Origin: an uncultured Clostridia bacterium
GTDB lineage: Bacteria > Bacillota > Clostridia > Saccharofermentanales > Saccharofermentanaceae
NCBI GenBank assembly: GCA_947303255.1
Contig: CAMYXL010000018.1
Span: 1 to 44,762, forward strand
Length of the DNA stretch: 44,762 nucleotides
Direction of reading: 5' to 3'
Positions 1 to 9,200 of this stretch are shown here, piece by piece. The number at the start of each line of letters is the position of its first letter. Positions within the stretch are counted from its first letter, which is position 1. Below the pieces are notes generated by a model. That model was not told the DNA's origin. It saw nothing but the letters and a program-made list of their open reading frames with translations, and ran no database searches. The translations under genes and the position numbers were made by a program.

Positions 1-30
1 AACTAAAACAACTATAACTGTTTTTCTCAT
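1..30 (-). CDS. 5' end of a secreted or membrane protein gene (partial)
   Basis: Only the first ten codons are inside the window. They read Met-Arg-Lys-Thr followed by a run of Val, Ile and Leu, which is the start of a signal peptide or membrane anchor. A ribosome binding site (AGGTGA) sits about six bases upstream of the ATG, inside the end of the preceding small gene. It looks like the next member of the minus-strand cluster of lipoprotein genes that starts at 1801. The product cannot be named. Confidence 0.55.
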   Translation of the reverse strand, partial: MRKTVIVVLV

Positions 31-38
31 TCAATCAC

Positions 39-272
39 CTACTTTATAACTACTATTGTTCCTTCAGCCCAATCAATAAGATCATTATAGTTACAAAAAT
101 CTTCATACAAAATATAATATTGCTCTCCCCATCTCTGAATACGTAACCACTCATTATCTGATTCTCTATCAAGTATTACTCCTGTTATAGTAACATAGTG
201 CGATGTCATAACATCATTCTTTTCTGGCGCCCCAGTTATTTCTTTTCCGTAATCTTCATTTCTACATGACAA
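39..272 (-). CDS. Small hypothetical protein
   Basis: An open frame of up to 77 codons whose product is not recognised. It has no signal peptide or membrane segment. The composition is acidic and aromatic-rich (several Trp and Tyr), as in a small beta-rich soluble domain. The first possible start is a TTG three bases after the stop of the upstream lipoprotein gene, with a poor ribosome binding site. An internal ATG (Met-Thr-Ser-His, about codon 22) is an alternative start. Its stop lies eight bases before the ATG of the next signal-peptide gene, so it sits tightly inside one transcription unit, which is the main reason to regard it as real. It could also be a remnant of a larger domain. Confidence 0.45.
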   Translation of the reverse strand: MSCRNEDYGKEITGAPEKNDVMTSHYVTITGVILDRESDNEWLRIQRWGEQYYILYEDFCNYNDLIDWAEGTIVVIK

Positions 273-275
273 ATT

Positions 276-944
276 CTATTCAGTTGTTGCATCTACTAGC
301 GGAAATTTGGATTTAACTTCTTCTCTCCACTTCTCTTGCTCACTTTCTTCCAAACCTTTCTTTTCAAGAATTGCAATTCTTGTAATATCATCTCCAGTCT
401 GAGAAATATAATCGTACATGCTTTCTATATAGTCGTTGTAATCATCTTCTTCTCTAGTGATTGAGCACATTTCATCAAGCCATTCTATGTCAATTACATC
501 GTACTCTATAAAGTTGTTTGAGATTGTTCTATAATCTGTAACTTCAAATATGATTATGGCTTGAGACGCTCCAAAATACTCTTTAACTGTTTCCATCCTC
601 AAAAAACCAATTTTATCATCAAGTTGTTTGGCTAAACGACAATCTGGGTTTGCATCCAAATATTCATTTATCATCAGTCTTGAACCTTCTATTATTTCGT
701 ATGCTGGCATATCATTTCGCATATCTTCATTTAAGAGATACTCTTCTCTTATAAACAATGAAATAGCTATCTGATTATCATATTCATATATGCTCACACT
801 AATATAATCCCCGTACTTATCAGACATTAAAGAAATAATGTCTTCATACTCTTTCATGTTATCTTCCTTTGGCTCGGATTTATAACATCCAAATACACAA
901 AAAGACATTGTGCAGATTAAGATTATAGCCAGAATTTTCCTCAT
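276..944 (-). CDS. Predicted lipoprotein, paralogue of the gene at 1124
   Basis: A 222-residue protein with a lipoprotein signal peptide: Met-Arg-Lys, a hydrophobic core, then Val-Phe-Gly-Cys with the lipidated cysteine at residue 20. It is probably anchored to the outer face of the membrane. The mature part is acidic and soluble. It shares spaced identities with the next upstream gene: a Tyr-Gly-Asp-Tyr-Ile motif, a Tyr-Leu-x-x-Asn-Pro motif, Lys-Ile-Gly, and Ser-Met-Tyr-x-Tyr near the C terminus. The two are therefore tandem paralogues. The start is supported by GGGAGGA seven bases upstream. No family could be named and no function is proposed. Confidence 0.8.
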   Translation of the reverse strand: MRKILAIILICTMSFCVFGCYKSEPKEDNMKEYEDIISLMSDKYGDYISVSIYEYDNQIAISLFIREEYLLNEDMRNDMPAYEIIEGSRLMINEYLDANPDCRLAKQLDDKIGFLRMETVKEYFGASQAIIIFEVTDYRTISNNFIEYDVIDIEWLDEMCSITREEDDYNDYIESMYDYISQTGDDITRIAILEKKGLEESEQEKWREEVKSKFPLVDATTE

Positions 945-1070
945 GTTTAATCCTCCCTATTCTTAATCTTTACTTCAATAATATCAAAGTTCCTTCAGGC
1001 AACAACTGATTGTAATTGCATTAAGGAAAGAATCTTAGTACTTTAACTGGAACTTGAGTTTCTTTCCATC

Positions 1071-1117
1071 AAAATTCCCTCTCTGCAAACCTGCAAAGAG
1101 GAAACTGATGATCAATT
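1071..1117 (-). terminator. Intrinsic terminator, copy 1 of a repeated element
   Basis: Downstream of the stop at 1124, read on the minus strand, a hairpin with arms CCTCTTTGCA and TGCAGAGAGG is followed by an AATTTT run. The roughly 47-bp sequence, including flanks, recurs at 1939-1987 with only a few changes. Confidence 0.7.
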
Positions 1118-1123
1118 ATGTTA

Positions 1124-1801
1124 TTAACTTAGTGATTCTGCTATTTTAGGAAACATAGATTTAATATGAGTTTCCCACTCAACCTGCTCTTTCTCACTTT
1201 GTCCTATTTCCTTATATGGTATATCAATATGAATAATATCTTCGCCATTTTCAGCTAAATATTCATACATGGAATCAGGAAAGTTATTATCGAAAAAATA
1301 GTCTGGAACATTGCCTAAATCAATTGTTTCATAGGCAATATACCCTACATCTAAATTTGTATCATATGCTTTTATACTGTCAATTTGGAACAATGCTATA
1401 TCGTGATCTTGTTGAGGCATAATCATTAATATCATTCCAATCTGTTTCTGAAGGTTTTGTGACAGTATACTATTGGGGTTCTCTTTCAAATATGAATTAA
1501 CCATTACTCTCACATCATCAGCGATTTTGTACACAGGAACCTTTTTACAGGCATTTTCATTCTCGAAATATGCACTCTTTAACCCTAAAATAAAAGAGCA
1601 CCCATCCTCACTTAAACTCAAATGAATATAATCACCATATTCATCCGTTATTTTATGTTCTATTTCCTCATATCCTTCATCATAACTTTGTGTTTTTCTG
1701 TCGTATTTCTCTTCTTCCCTATATTGATTAGGAAATCTAACGCAAGAACACAAAAACAGAAAAACAAAAAAGACAAAAACAAATATCCGTTTTCTATTCA
1801 T
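1124..1801 (-). CDS. Predicted lipoprotein, paralogue of the gene at 276
   Basis: A 225-residue protein counted from the ATG at 1801. A TTG one codon upstream is also possible. The N terminus is Met-Asn-Arg-Lys-Arg followed by a Phe/Val-rich hydrophobic core ending Leu-Cys-Ser-Cys, a lipoprotein signal with the lipidated cysteine at residue 20. The mature domain aligns by eye with the adjacent 222-residue lipoprotein over its whole length, although overall identity is low, which suggests an old tandem duplication. A GGGGAG ribosome binding site lies nine bases before the ATG. A hairpin terminator follows, so this gene is probably transcribed separately from the one at 276. Function unknown. 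Confidence 0.8.
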   Translation of the reverse strand: MNRKRIFVFVFFVFLFLCSCVRFPNQYREEEKYDRKTQSYDEGYEEIEHKITDEYGDYIHLSLSEDGCSFILGLKSAYFENENACKKVPVYKIADDVRVMVNSYLKENPNSILSQNLQKQIGMILMIMPQQDHDIALFQIDSIKAYDTNLDVGYIAYETIDLGNVPDYFFDNNFPDSMYEYLAENGEDIIHIDIPYKEIGQSEKEQVEWETHIKSMFPKIAESLS

Positions 1802-1938
1802 CAAAGTACACTCCCCAAATACATAACCACGTATTACTTGAAATCTAACACAGCATTCTTAGAAGGGTCAATCTTACAAACGTCCTATTTTGTTGTCGTG
1901 TTTTGGTAAGATTACCAAATGACTGATTCTTACTCAAT

Positions 1939-1987
1939 AAAATTCCCTCTATGCAAAACCTGCAAAGAGGGAACTGATGATCAATTA
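1939..1987 (-). terminator. Intrinsic terminator, copy 2 of a repeated element
   Basis: Lies just beyond the stop at 2007. On the minus strand the arms TTCCCTCTTTGCA and TGCATAGAGGGAA are followed by TTTTATT. The sequence matches the terminator at 1071-1117 nearly base for base, including unpaired flanks, so the two share a recent origin. Confidence 0.75.
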
Positions 1988-2006
1988 TTCATATTGGTTT
2001 TCGATC

Positions 2007-2987
2007 TTATTCCGGATATGTCAGAACGACCAAGCCGCTTTCAGAGATCGTTCCCACCATCGGGAATGTTACAAGGCTTCCTGTTGTATCGTCGATCTGA
2101 ACGGAAACGGAACCGTCAGCATTGTCTGTCATTGTGATCTCCGTCATTGATGTGGAGGAGTAGTACTCGTCAAGGTAAGCGACTGCTGAATCCTTATCAT
2201 CAAACTTACGGCAGAGGACCTGGATGTGAGCACGGTTCTCATCAACACCGTATGCCATGAATGCGTTATCGTAATAGCTCTCAGACTGAACCTTGAAGCC
2301 CTTGTCCTGGTACTCTTTGCAAAGAGCAGCTACTTCTGCATCATCGAAATCTTCAGGAGAAGCTGTGTTCTCGCGGCCGTCGCCCTCATATGGAACATAT
2401 TCCATGAGTCCGCCATAGCTTACTGAACCGCCGTACAATCCGTCAATGAAGAATGTGAGATAGTTCTCGTAATATGTGTGAGCGATATAGCCTTCGCAAT
2501 TAGCGATCCATACTTCGTTTACGAAGTCGATTCCGTCTTCGGATGAATCGAACTTAGCCCAACCGAAGAATGTATCAGGATCTTCCTCCGAGTACATGCG
2601 GAAACCTTCAACGTAGTTATAATCTTGTGCACCGAATTCTGATGCCGTAACCGGCTCTACTACATATCCCATGGCTTCGTATTCCTCAGCCATTGCCTTG
2701 ATGTTCGGATCTGTAAAGCCTTCAAACTTTTCTTCTTTGTCCATAATACTGTTTTCTTCAGGATCCATTATGTCGTCTGTATCCTTATCCTTTTTATCCT
2801 TCTTGTCTTCCTTGCCGTTCTTTTCTTCCTTATCGTCTTCTTCGTCATCCTCATCTTCTTCCTCTTCGGATTCGCTCTTGGATGACTTCTTGCCGGACTT
2901 GGATCTTGAACCGCTGTCGCAACCTGCGAACATTGACATAGCAAGTACCAAAGCCAAAATTGTTACAAAGATCTTCTTACTTTTCAT
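2007..2987 (-). CDS. Predicted lipoprotein with acidic Lys/Glu/Asp linker
   Basis: A 326-residue protein. The signal peptide ends Met-Phe-Ala-Gly-Cys (cysteine 23), a clear lipobox. Residues about 25 to 85 form a low-complexity Ser/Lys then Glu/Asp/Lys stretch, which is probably an unstructured tether through the cell wall. The C-terminal ~240 residues look like two related alpha/beta halves, each with an Ala-(Met/Leu)-x-x-Glu-Tyr-x-x-(Met/Lys)-Gly type segment (near residues 97 and 220). This suggests an internal duplication. No enzyme motif was found. It has its own terminator at 1939-1987. Function unknown. Confidence 0.85.
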   Translation of the reverse strand: MKSKKIFVTILALVLAMSMFAGCDSGSRSKSGKKSSKSESEEEEDEDDEEDDKEEKNGKEDKKDKKDKDTDDIMDPEENSIMDKEEKFEGFTDPNIKAMAEEYEAMGYVVEPVTASEFGAQDYNYVEGFRMYSEEDPDTFFGWAKFDSSEDGIDFVNEVWIANCEGYIAHTYYENYLTFFIDGLYGGSVSYGGLMEYVPYEGDGRENTASPEDFDDAEVAALCKEYQDKGFKVQSESYYDNAFMAYGVDENRAHIQVLCRKFDDKDSAVAYLDEYYSSTSMTEITMTDNADGSVSVQIDDTTGSLVTFPMVGTISESGLVVLTYPE

Positions 2988-3190
2988 AACCGTTCTCCTT
3001 TTCGAAAAAAGTAAACAAAACTTACCTCAATAATATGTTACCTTGTCCCCACTGCCAAAATAGGGCTACAGGTGCGATTTAAATATTTGTAATTCCATTT
3101 TCGAAAAAAAGCGAAAAAGCCGTCACTTGCATTCGTGTGATAGAATTATTTTGTGGGAAAAATCTTACAAATTTGTATTGGAGGCATGTT

Positions 3191-3970
3191 ATGAAAAAGA
3201 TTCTATCCAAGATTATCGCAACAGGTCTTATCCTTACAATGGGCCTGGCATTCGCAAGCTGCTCATCCAAAAAGAGCATGACTGTTCAAAAGGGCAAACT
3301 CATTATGGCTACAAACGCTTACTTCCAGCCATACGAGTACTATGAGGGCAACAAGATCGTAGGTATCGATGCCGAGATCGCAGAAGCAATCGCCAAGAAG
3401 CTCGGTCTGGAGCTGGAGATCCAGGACGTTGAGTTCGCTTCCATTATCGCAGGTGTTCAGAGCGGCAAGTACGATATGGGTATGGCAGGTATGACAGTTA
3501 CCGACGAGCGTAAGCAGAGCGTTAACTTCTCAAAGACATATGCTACAGGTATCCAGGCAATCATCGTTAAGGAAGGTTCTCCTGTCACGGATATCGACAC
3601 TCTCTTAAGCGGCGAGTACAGCATCGGTGTTCAGACAGGTACAACAGGTGATATCTACATCTCCGATGACTTAGGTGAAGATAACGCTGACAAGGTCGTT
3701 CGTTTCTCAAAGGGTAACGATGCAGTTATCGCATTGAGCTCTGACAAGATCGATGCTGTCGTTATCGATAATGAGCCTGCTAAGAACTTTGTAGCAGCTA
3801 ACTCAGGACTTAAGATCCTCGAGACACCTTACTCCGTTGAGGACTATGCTATCTGCTTCAACAAGAACAACACTGAGCTCCGTGACGAAGTCGACAAGGC
3901 TTTGCAGGAACTTACAGATGACGGAACGATCCCAGCTATCATCGAGAAGTACATCCCTTCCGAAGGCTGA
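3191..3970 (+). CDS. Amino-acid ABC transporter substrate-binding lipoprotein
   Basis: A 259-residue extracytoplasmic solute receptor of the SBP_bac_3 family, which captures polar amino acids (cystine, glutamine or arginine types) for import. The start was placed at 3191 because GGAGG lies six bases upstream and the product begins with a lipoprotein signal ending Phe-Ala-Ser-Cys (Cys24). An in-frame start at 3137 would add an implausible leader. Family features are visible: an early Ala-Tyr-Phe-Gln-Pro-Tyr-Glu segment, Gly-Ile-Asp-Ala-Glu-Ile-Ala, and the Gly-Met-Thr-Val-Thr-x-Glu-Arg motif near residue 100. Permease and ATPase genes follow, separated by a strong terminator. The exact substrate is not determinable. 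Confidence 0.93.
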   Translation: MKKILSKIIATGLILTMGLAFASCSSKKSMTVQKGKLIMATNAYFQPYEYYEGNKIVGIDAEIAEAIAKKLGLELEIQDVEFASIIAGVQSGKYDMGMAGMTVTDERKQSVNFSKTYATGIQAIIVKEGSPVTDIDTLLSGEYSIGVQTGTTGDIYISDDLGEDNADKVVRFSKGNDAVIALSSDKIDAVVIDNEPAKNFVAANSGLKILETPYSVEDYAICFNKNNTELRDEVDKALQELTDDGTIPAIIEKYIPSEG

Positions 3971-3994
3971 TACTTAATTAACAAATAAATTAAA

Positions 3995-4033
3995 AAAGGC
4001 GGAAAGTACTTTATTTCCGCCTTTATTTTTTTT
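3995..4033 (+). terminator. Strong intrinsic terminator between receptor and permease genes
   Basis: Arms AAAGGCGGAAA and TTTCCGCCTTT (11 bp, perfect) surround an eight-base loop and are followed by a long T run. It sits between the substrate-binding protein gene and the permease gene, so read-through would give far less membrane transporter than receptor. Confidence 0.9.
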
Positions 4034-4076
4034 ACAATGAAAGCCTGTTATAAAAAGAAGTAATGGGGGTTCTTCT

Positions 4077-4844
4077 ATGTATATCGGATGCAAAGTACCA
4101 TATGTTGTTCTTGCACTTCCATCCTGGTTACAACAACTGAAGGATGATTTTACTCTCAACTTTATAGATGACAAGAGATACATGTACCTCGTCAAGGGTC
4201 TGGGCGCGACTCTCGAGATCACGTTCTTTGCTGTACTTCTCGGTATCGCATTGGGCGTTGTCGCTGCCATCATCAGATCTTCCCATGACAAGACCATAAA
4301 CGACATGAGACCCGGATTCGGCAAAGTCCTTCTTAAGGTCTTAAATGCCATCGTCAAAGTGTATCTCACCATCATCAGAGGAACTCCGGTAGTAGTTCAG
4401 CTCATGATCACCTACTACATCATCTTCGCATCGTCCACCAACCAGATCATGATCGCCGTTCTGGCATTCGGATTCAACTCGGGAGCATACGTTGCCGAGA
4501 TCATCAGATCCGGTATCATGAGCATCGACAACGGCCAGTTCGAAGCAGGCCGTTCCCTCGGTTTCAACTACGTTCAGACGATGACATACATCATCATTCC
4601 GCAGGCGTTCAAGAATGTCCTCCCTGCGCTCGCTAACGAATTTATCGTTCTCATCAAAGAGACGTCCATATCAGGTTACGTTGGTATCCAGGATCTCACC
4701 AGAGGCGGTGACGTTATAAGAAGCCGTACATATTCGGCATTCATGCCTCTCCTCGCTGTTGCTGCGATATATCTTTTGATCGTCGTATTCTTCAGCAAAC
4801 TTGTATCCATTCTCGAAAGGAGGCTGAGAAACAGTGAGCGATAA
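4077..4844 (+). CDS. Amino-acid ABC transporter permease
   Basis: A 255-residue integral membrane protein of the His/Glu/Gln/Arg/cystine (HEAA-TM) permease family. It begins with a ~40-residue soluble part. Transmembrane segments then start around Leu-Gly-Ala-Thr-Leu-Glu-Ile-Thr. The family's conserved Arg-Gly-Thr-Pro-Val-Val-Val-Gln segment is near residue 100. The EAA coupling loop appears as [10 protein letters not shown] near residue 160, followed by Ile-Pro-Gln-Ala-Phe-Lys-Asn. A GGGGG ribosome binding site precedes the ATG. The ATPase gene overlaps its 3' end by 11 bases, indicating translational coupling. Probably a homodimer in the membrane. Confidence 0.93.
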   Translation: MYIGCKVPYVVLALPSWLQQLKDDFTLNFIDDKRYMYLVKGLGATLEITFFAVLLGIALGVVAAIIRSSHDKTINDMRPGFGKVLLKVLNAIVKVYLTIIRGTPVVVQLMITYYIIFASSTNQIMIAVLAFGFNSGAYVAEIIRSGIMSIDNGQFEAGRSLGFNYVQTMTYIIIPQAFKNVLPALANEFIVLIKETSISGYVGIQDLTRGGDVIRSRTYSAFMPLLAVAAIYLLIVVFFSKLVSILERRLRNSER

Positions 4845-5580
4845 TGAAGTATTGATCTCCGTAAAGGACTTATGTAAGCATTACAACATGGGAGCCATCA
4901 AGGCATTGGACGGCATCACCACCGACATCAAAAAAGGTGAGGTCGTAGTCATCATCGGACCTTCGGGTTCCGGTAAATCCACGTTCCTCCGATCACTCAA
5001 TCTTCTCGAGAGACCGACTGCAGGATCGATAACTTTTGAGGGTGTAGACATCACGTCGCCGAAGACAGACATCAACAAGCTCCGCATGAAGATGGGAATG
5101 GTATTCCAGCACTTCAATCTCTTCCCTCATCTGTCCATCATCGACAACATGACTCTCGCTCCGGTTAAGCTTTTGAAGATGAGCAAAGAGGACGCCAGAA
5201 ACAAAGCTCAGCAGTTGCTCGATAAAGTTGCTCTCGGAGACCGCGGCAACGCATTCCCGTCACAGCTTTCCGGCGGACAGAAGCAGCGTATCGCCATCGT
5301 AAGAGCTCTCTGCATGTCGCCTGACGTACTCCTTTTCGATGAGCCTACATCAGCATTGGACCCTGAGATGGTCGGCGAAGTTCTGGATGTTATGAAAGAT
5401 CTCGCCAACGACGGCATGACAATGGTAGTCGTAACCCACGAGATGGGATTTGCAAGAGAAGTAGGATCCCGCGTTATCTTCATGGACGAAGGAAGGATCA
5501 TCGAGGAAGGAACGCCTGACGAGATCTTCACGAATCCTACGAACGGGCGCCTGAAGTCCTTCCTTGCCAAAGTGCTCTAA
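4834..5580 (+). CDS. Amino-acid ABC transporter ATP-binding protein
   Basis: A 248-residue ATPase of the GlnQ/ArtP group that powers import through the permease encoded just upstream. Walker A is Gly-Pro-Ser-Gly-Ser-Gly-Lys-Ser-Thr (near residue 43). The Q-loop reads Phe-Gln-His-Phe-Asn-Leu-Phe-Pro, the signature Leu-Ser-Gly-Gly-Gln-Lys-Gln-Arg, and Walker B Leu-Leu-Phe-Asp-Glu-Pro with Ser-Ala-Leu-Asp-Pro. The switch His follows in Val-Val-Thr-His-Glu-Met. The start is a GTG at 4834 with AGGAGG ten bases upstream, inside the permease gene. The last 58 bases and the nine bases after the stop are duplicated at 9862-9928. Confidence 0.94.
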   Translation: MSDNEVLISVKDLCKHYNMGAIKALDGITTDIKKGEVVVIIGPSGSGKSTFLRSLNLLERPTAGSITFEGVDITSPKTDINKLRMKMGMVFQHFNLFPHLSIIDNMTLAPVKLLKMSKEDARNKAQQLLDKVALGDRGNAFPSQLSGGQKQRIAIVRALCMSPDVLLFDEPTSALDPEMVGEVLDVMKDLANDGMTMVVVTHEMGFAREVGSRVIFMDEGRIIEEGTPDEIFTNPTNGRLKSFLAKVL

Positions 5581-5589
5581 GTTTGTTTT
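5523..5589 (+). repeat. 67-bp direct repeat, copy 1 (3' end of ATPase gene)
   Basis: These 67 bases recur in the same orientation at 9862-9928 with one difference (G at 5546, A at 9885). This copy carries the functional last 19 codons and stop of the ABC ATPase gene plus nine following bases. The two copies bracket an AT-rich 4.3-kb segment with two genes. Confidence 0.95.
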
Positions 5590-5606
5590 AAGCTACATAA
5601 TATTTT

Positions 5607-5646
5607 TGCCATATGCTCTTCTATAAAAGCATATGGCATTTGTTTA
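5607..5646 (+). terminator. Intrinsic terminator after the ABC ATPase gene
   Basis: Perfect 11-bp arms TGCCATATGCT and AGCATATGGCA with a ten-base loop are followed by a T-rich tail (TTTGTTTATT). It terminates the ABC transporter mRNA on the plus strand and protects against read-through into the opposing lipoprotein gene. Confidence 0.85.
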
Positions 5647-5647
5647 T

Positions 5648-6244
5648 TCATTGATTACTATACAAGTGATTAACACATTCATCTATTTTTTCGCTTGTGA
5701 ACAGCCCGCAATCATTACAAATCTTACGGTATATTTCATATTCTTTTAGTTCGTCAGTTCCGTCCGAAAAGAATATTACAAAGCTAAGAATATTCTTTCC
5801 AACTAGATATCTTGCGTAAAGATATCCCTCATAGTTATCATCAAACAACACTGTTCCATATTCCAATATGTAACCGTCTTCGATATTCAGTTCTTGAATT
5901 CTATCTGTTGTCTGTAACATAAGACTGTCAGCAAATACAAAATCCGTTCGGGGCTTGAAACCCTTTTTGGCATTCCACTTGAAATCATATTCTTCAAGTC
6001 GAATATAATCATCCACACTCATATGTCTTTCTACGTGTGTTTTCGAATCCTGTGCATAATCCTTTTCGTTAGGAAAATAGTACACACAGCCATCTTTTTC
6101 TGAATCACCTTTTTCCCATATGTAAACCTCATAGCCCGTTGCATTTACACATTCGTCAAAAATCTCATCAAAAGATATTGTTCTACTACAAGAACAGAAA
6201 AGGATACAAAATAGCACAACCATAGCCAGAATATTTCTTCTCAT
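5648..6244 (-). CDS. Predicted lipoprotein, partner of the large secreted protein
   Basis: A 198-residue protein counted from the ATG at 6244, chosen because AGAGGTG lies at proper distance. A GTG two codons upstream would leave almost no spacing. The signal peptide ends Leu-Phe-Cys-Ser-Cys (lipid cysteine at residue 19). The mature part is acidic and Tyr-rich, with several Cys (including Cys-Asn-Asp-Cys near the C terminus). No family is recognised. The stop of the large secreted-protein gene ends two bases before this ATG, so the two are translationally coupled and probably work together at the cell surface. Function unknown. Confidence 0.8.
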   Translation of the reverse strand: MRRNILAMVVLFCILFCSCSRTISFDEIFDECVNATGYEVYIWEKGDSEKDGCVYYFPNEKDYAQDSKTHVERHMSVDDYIRLEEYDFKWNAKKGFKPRTDFVFADSLMLQTTDRIQELNIEDGYILEYGTVLFDDNYEGYLYARYLVGKNILSFVIFFSDGTDELKEYEIYRKICNDCGLFTSEKIDECVNHLYSNQ

Positions 6245-6246
6245 TG

Positions 6247-9200
6247 TCACACCTCTTTGTTTAGAATGGGATCATGGTATATGCCCGAGAGTTCCTTTTG
6301 CGGAAACAGAAAATACCCTGAATAGTCATTTGATTTATATTTTTCATTAGTAGTGTATACGTTTACGCAAAAAACATCTTCATTTTCATCAGTATATATA
6401 TCTGTCTGATTTCCTTCTTGATCAAACAACTTAAATCCACAAATGCCAAACATAGAATTGTAGTCTTTTGTTTGCTTTACTATTTCATTTTCTTCTTCTT
6501 CAAATCTGTTCTTTAAATCATCATGCATTTTATTATCAATATATACAGTAGCAGATGTAAACAAAAAACCTACACCATCTTTAGAATCAAAGTACCAAAG
6601 AAACGCATCTGGCGCTATAACCTGTTTAATGCCCTGCTTAAATTTCAAGAAATCAGTGGCTAAATTATCATCTCCTCTACCACAGTTGCAAGCATATATA
6701 TATAATGATTCGATTTTTTTGTTCGAAAGCTTGTTGCTTGTTATTGTTATGCTGTCTCTTGGTGTTGAACTACTAACGCCGTATAAGTATTCTCCCTCTC
6801 CTAAATAAATGCTTTTGGGACCTCCGTGTGCACTTATTACTACAGCCTTAACTATATAATCGTATTTTTCTCTTTTCTCGAGTTGTTCATATATATAATC
6901 ATTCTTTATTCCAATATTATTCCATGAAGTCAAAAAGGATTCTATATTATATACATAGACAAATTTTGTATTAATTCCTGCCTCTTTATAAAACTGAACC
7001 CTCATTTTGCTATTATCAAACCAAGCAGAAGTGGAAAATAAATATACTATTTCCGGATTCTTTTCCCACGGAGTTGCATCAAGTTCATCAAAGAAATCAT
7101 CTTTGTCAATATCCTCTTCAACAGGTGAACTCAAAGCATCATAATATTCTATCCCGTCAGCACTTGCGCTAATTAAACTCATAATATCACTTCGACTAAA
7201 CATAGAATTCAGTTTTAGGCTTTTTCTAATTCCAAGTTCTTCATCATCAGACAATGTATCTTTATCGGAATACTTAGTATTGGGATCAGTATAGACTATC
7301 GTTCCGTTAGACAGTAGATGTCCTGTTATTTCCTCAAAATCTGACAGGGTGTCTCCATCTGTATCAACATTATTCACTTGTGAAACATCTAGATCAGATA
7401 ATATGTTGGATAGGATATCGGGAAATGTCTCTTGAAGAGCTGACTTATCTGAACAAATACCACTATCGATTTTATAACATACAAAATCATCAGGATACAA
7501 ATATTCCAAGTTCCCAAGCGATATTACAATAATACCGTCACATTGTGGTTGTTTGTTAAAATATTCTTCATACTCCGCTTTTGCCTCTTCAAAATCAATG
7601 ACATAAGCATCCGTAATCATTATTAAAACAACTTTCTCATCGGGTTTAGCAAAAATCCTTTTTGTTTCCGAAACAATGTTAAGAAGGTTTGTATGATCCT
7701 GTCCCCATCCGGCTCCTTCTTTGTATGCATACAGATCCGTTTTATACGTATTATTCTTGGCAATTTCAATATATTCTGATTTGTTTGCCTCCCTGTAGCT
7801 ATATGAATATGTGTTATAGTAGGTCAACAGTATTATGTCCTGTTCTCCCATAGAATCCATAACAACATCAAAAGCATCATAAGACTGGCTTCTAAATTCT
7901 TCTGTATCTATGTCAGCATAGTTCATGGCAACAAGAAATTTAACCGAGCCATCGTTTCCAGTTTGATACTTAATTCTATTTGTCTTAATTGTCTGAATAG
8001 ATTCTTCCCAAGCTTGTATCCACTTAGTCTTGCTTATCAACATATATTCAGAAAAATGTGTGGTTACGTAACTTACCGTATTATTTTCTTTGTCTAATAT
8101 CTGGTCTTCATCAAGCATTACGTATTCGCCATTCGCTTCATCGTACCAGAGAATGCAAAGGTCCTCCTCATCAACACCTATTTCGTTCTCATCATAGTGG
8201 AAGACTACCGTAGCTGTATCAAACTCCGAACTTGTCTCTATGCTCACAAGTCCACCTACTATCGCTTCTATTTGTGATGAATAGACATCCTTGCCATAAA
8301 CATCTTCTATGGTTGTTGTTGAGGTTATAAGATTTGTGAATTCTCCTTTTACTTCAACTGATTTTACCCCTTTAAGCTCAGCATCTTCAGATATTTGAAG
8401 GTCAATTTCCTGATAAGATTTCTCATCTTTGTCAAGAACACCATCTCCGTCAGAATCCAAGGCTACCGGATTTAATCCAAGTTTAAGTGCATCTCCATCA
8501 AAGATTCCATCATCGTTGGAATCCTCTTTTCTAGGATCAGTTCCGTATATGAATAATTCTTCATAGTCTTTGATATCATCATAATCACTATCAGGAGCAA
8601 AAACACATGTTCCGTATTCCTCTTCTTCATAATTCGTTAATCCATCTTCGTCGAAATCTTCGTTACCATCAGAAATTCCATTATTGTTGGAATCAGGATA
8701 ATTGGGATTAAATCCTATCTGAACTTCAACCGAATCCTTTATTCCATCAAAATCCGAATCTGGTTCGTTCTTATTAGTACCATAAAATAATTCCTCATAA
8801 TCAGTTAAGCCATCATCGTCCGAATCTGTAAAATCATCCATTTCAATTTCTTCCGTTACAGTTGGTTTCACAATTACAGTAGGTATACTTGTTGGATCTG
8901 TTGTTGGTTCATCCGTGATTGTTAGAACAGGTGTTATTGTTGGCTCCGCTGATGGCGAAGGAATAACAGGATTGACTCCTTCCTTCGAATAGACTAAATC
9001 CATATAGTCAGGAATTCCGTTATTATCTATATCTTCGGTAAGATTATATGCTAAGCCTATTGATCTCATTTCCAAATTGCTTATTTCAAACTCTTTTTCA
9101 GTTGGAACTCCTTGGATACTTATGATAAGAATATTGGAACTTAAGTTTTGTGAATTGCAATCATTTGAGATTTCATACGAACCATCTTTTGTTTCCAAAA

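Noticed and set aside
2671..3033. Serine-rich plus-strand open frame
   Set aside because: It is the complement of the Glu/Asp/Lys linker of the lipoprotein gene. The Ser run is a by-product of that low-complexity DNA.
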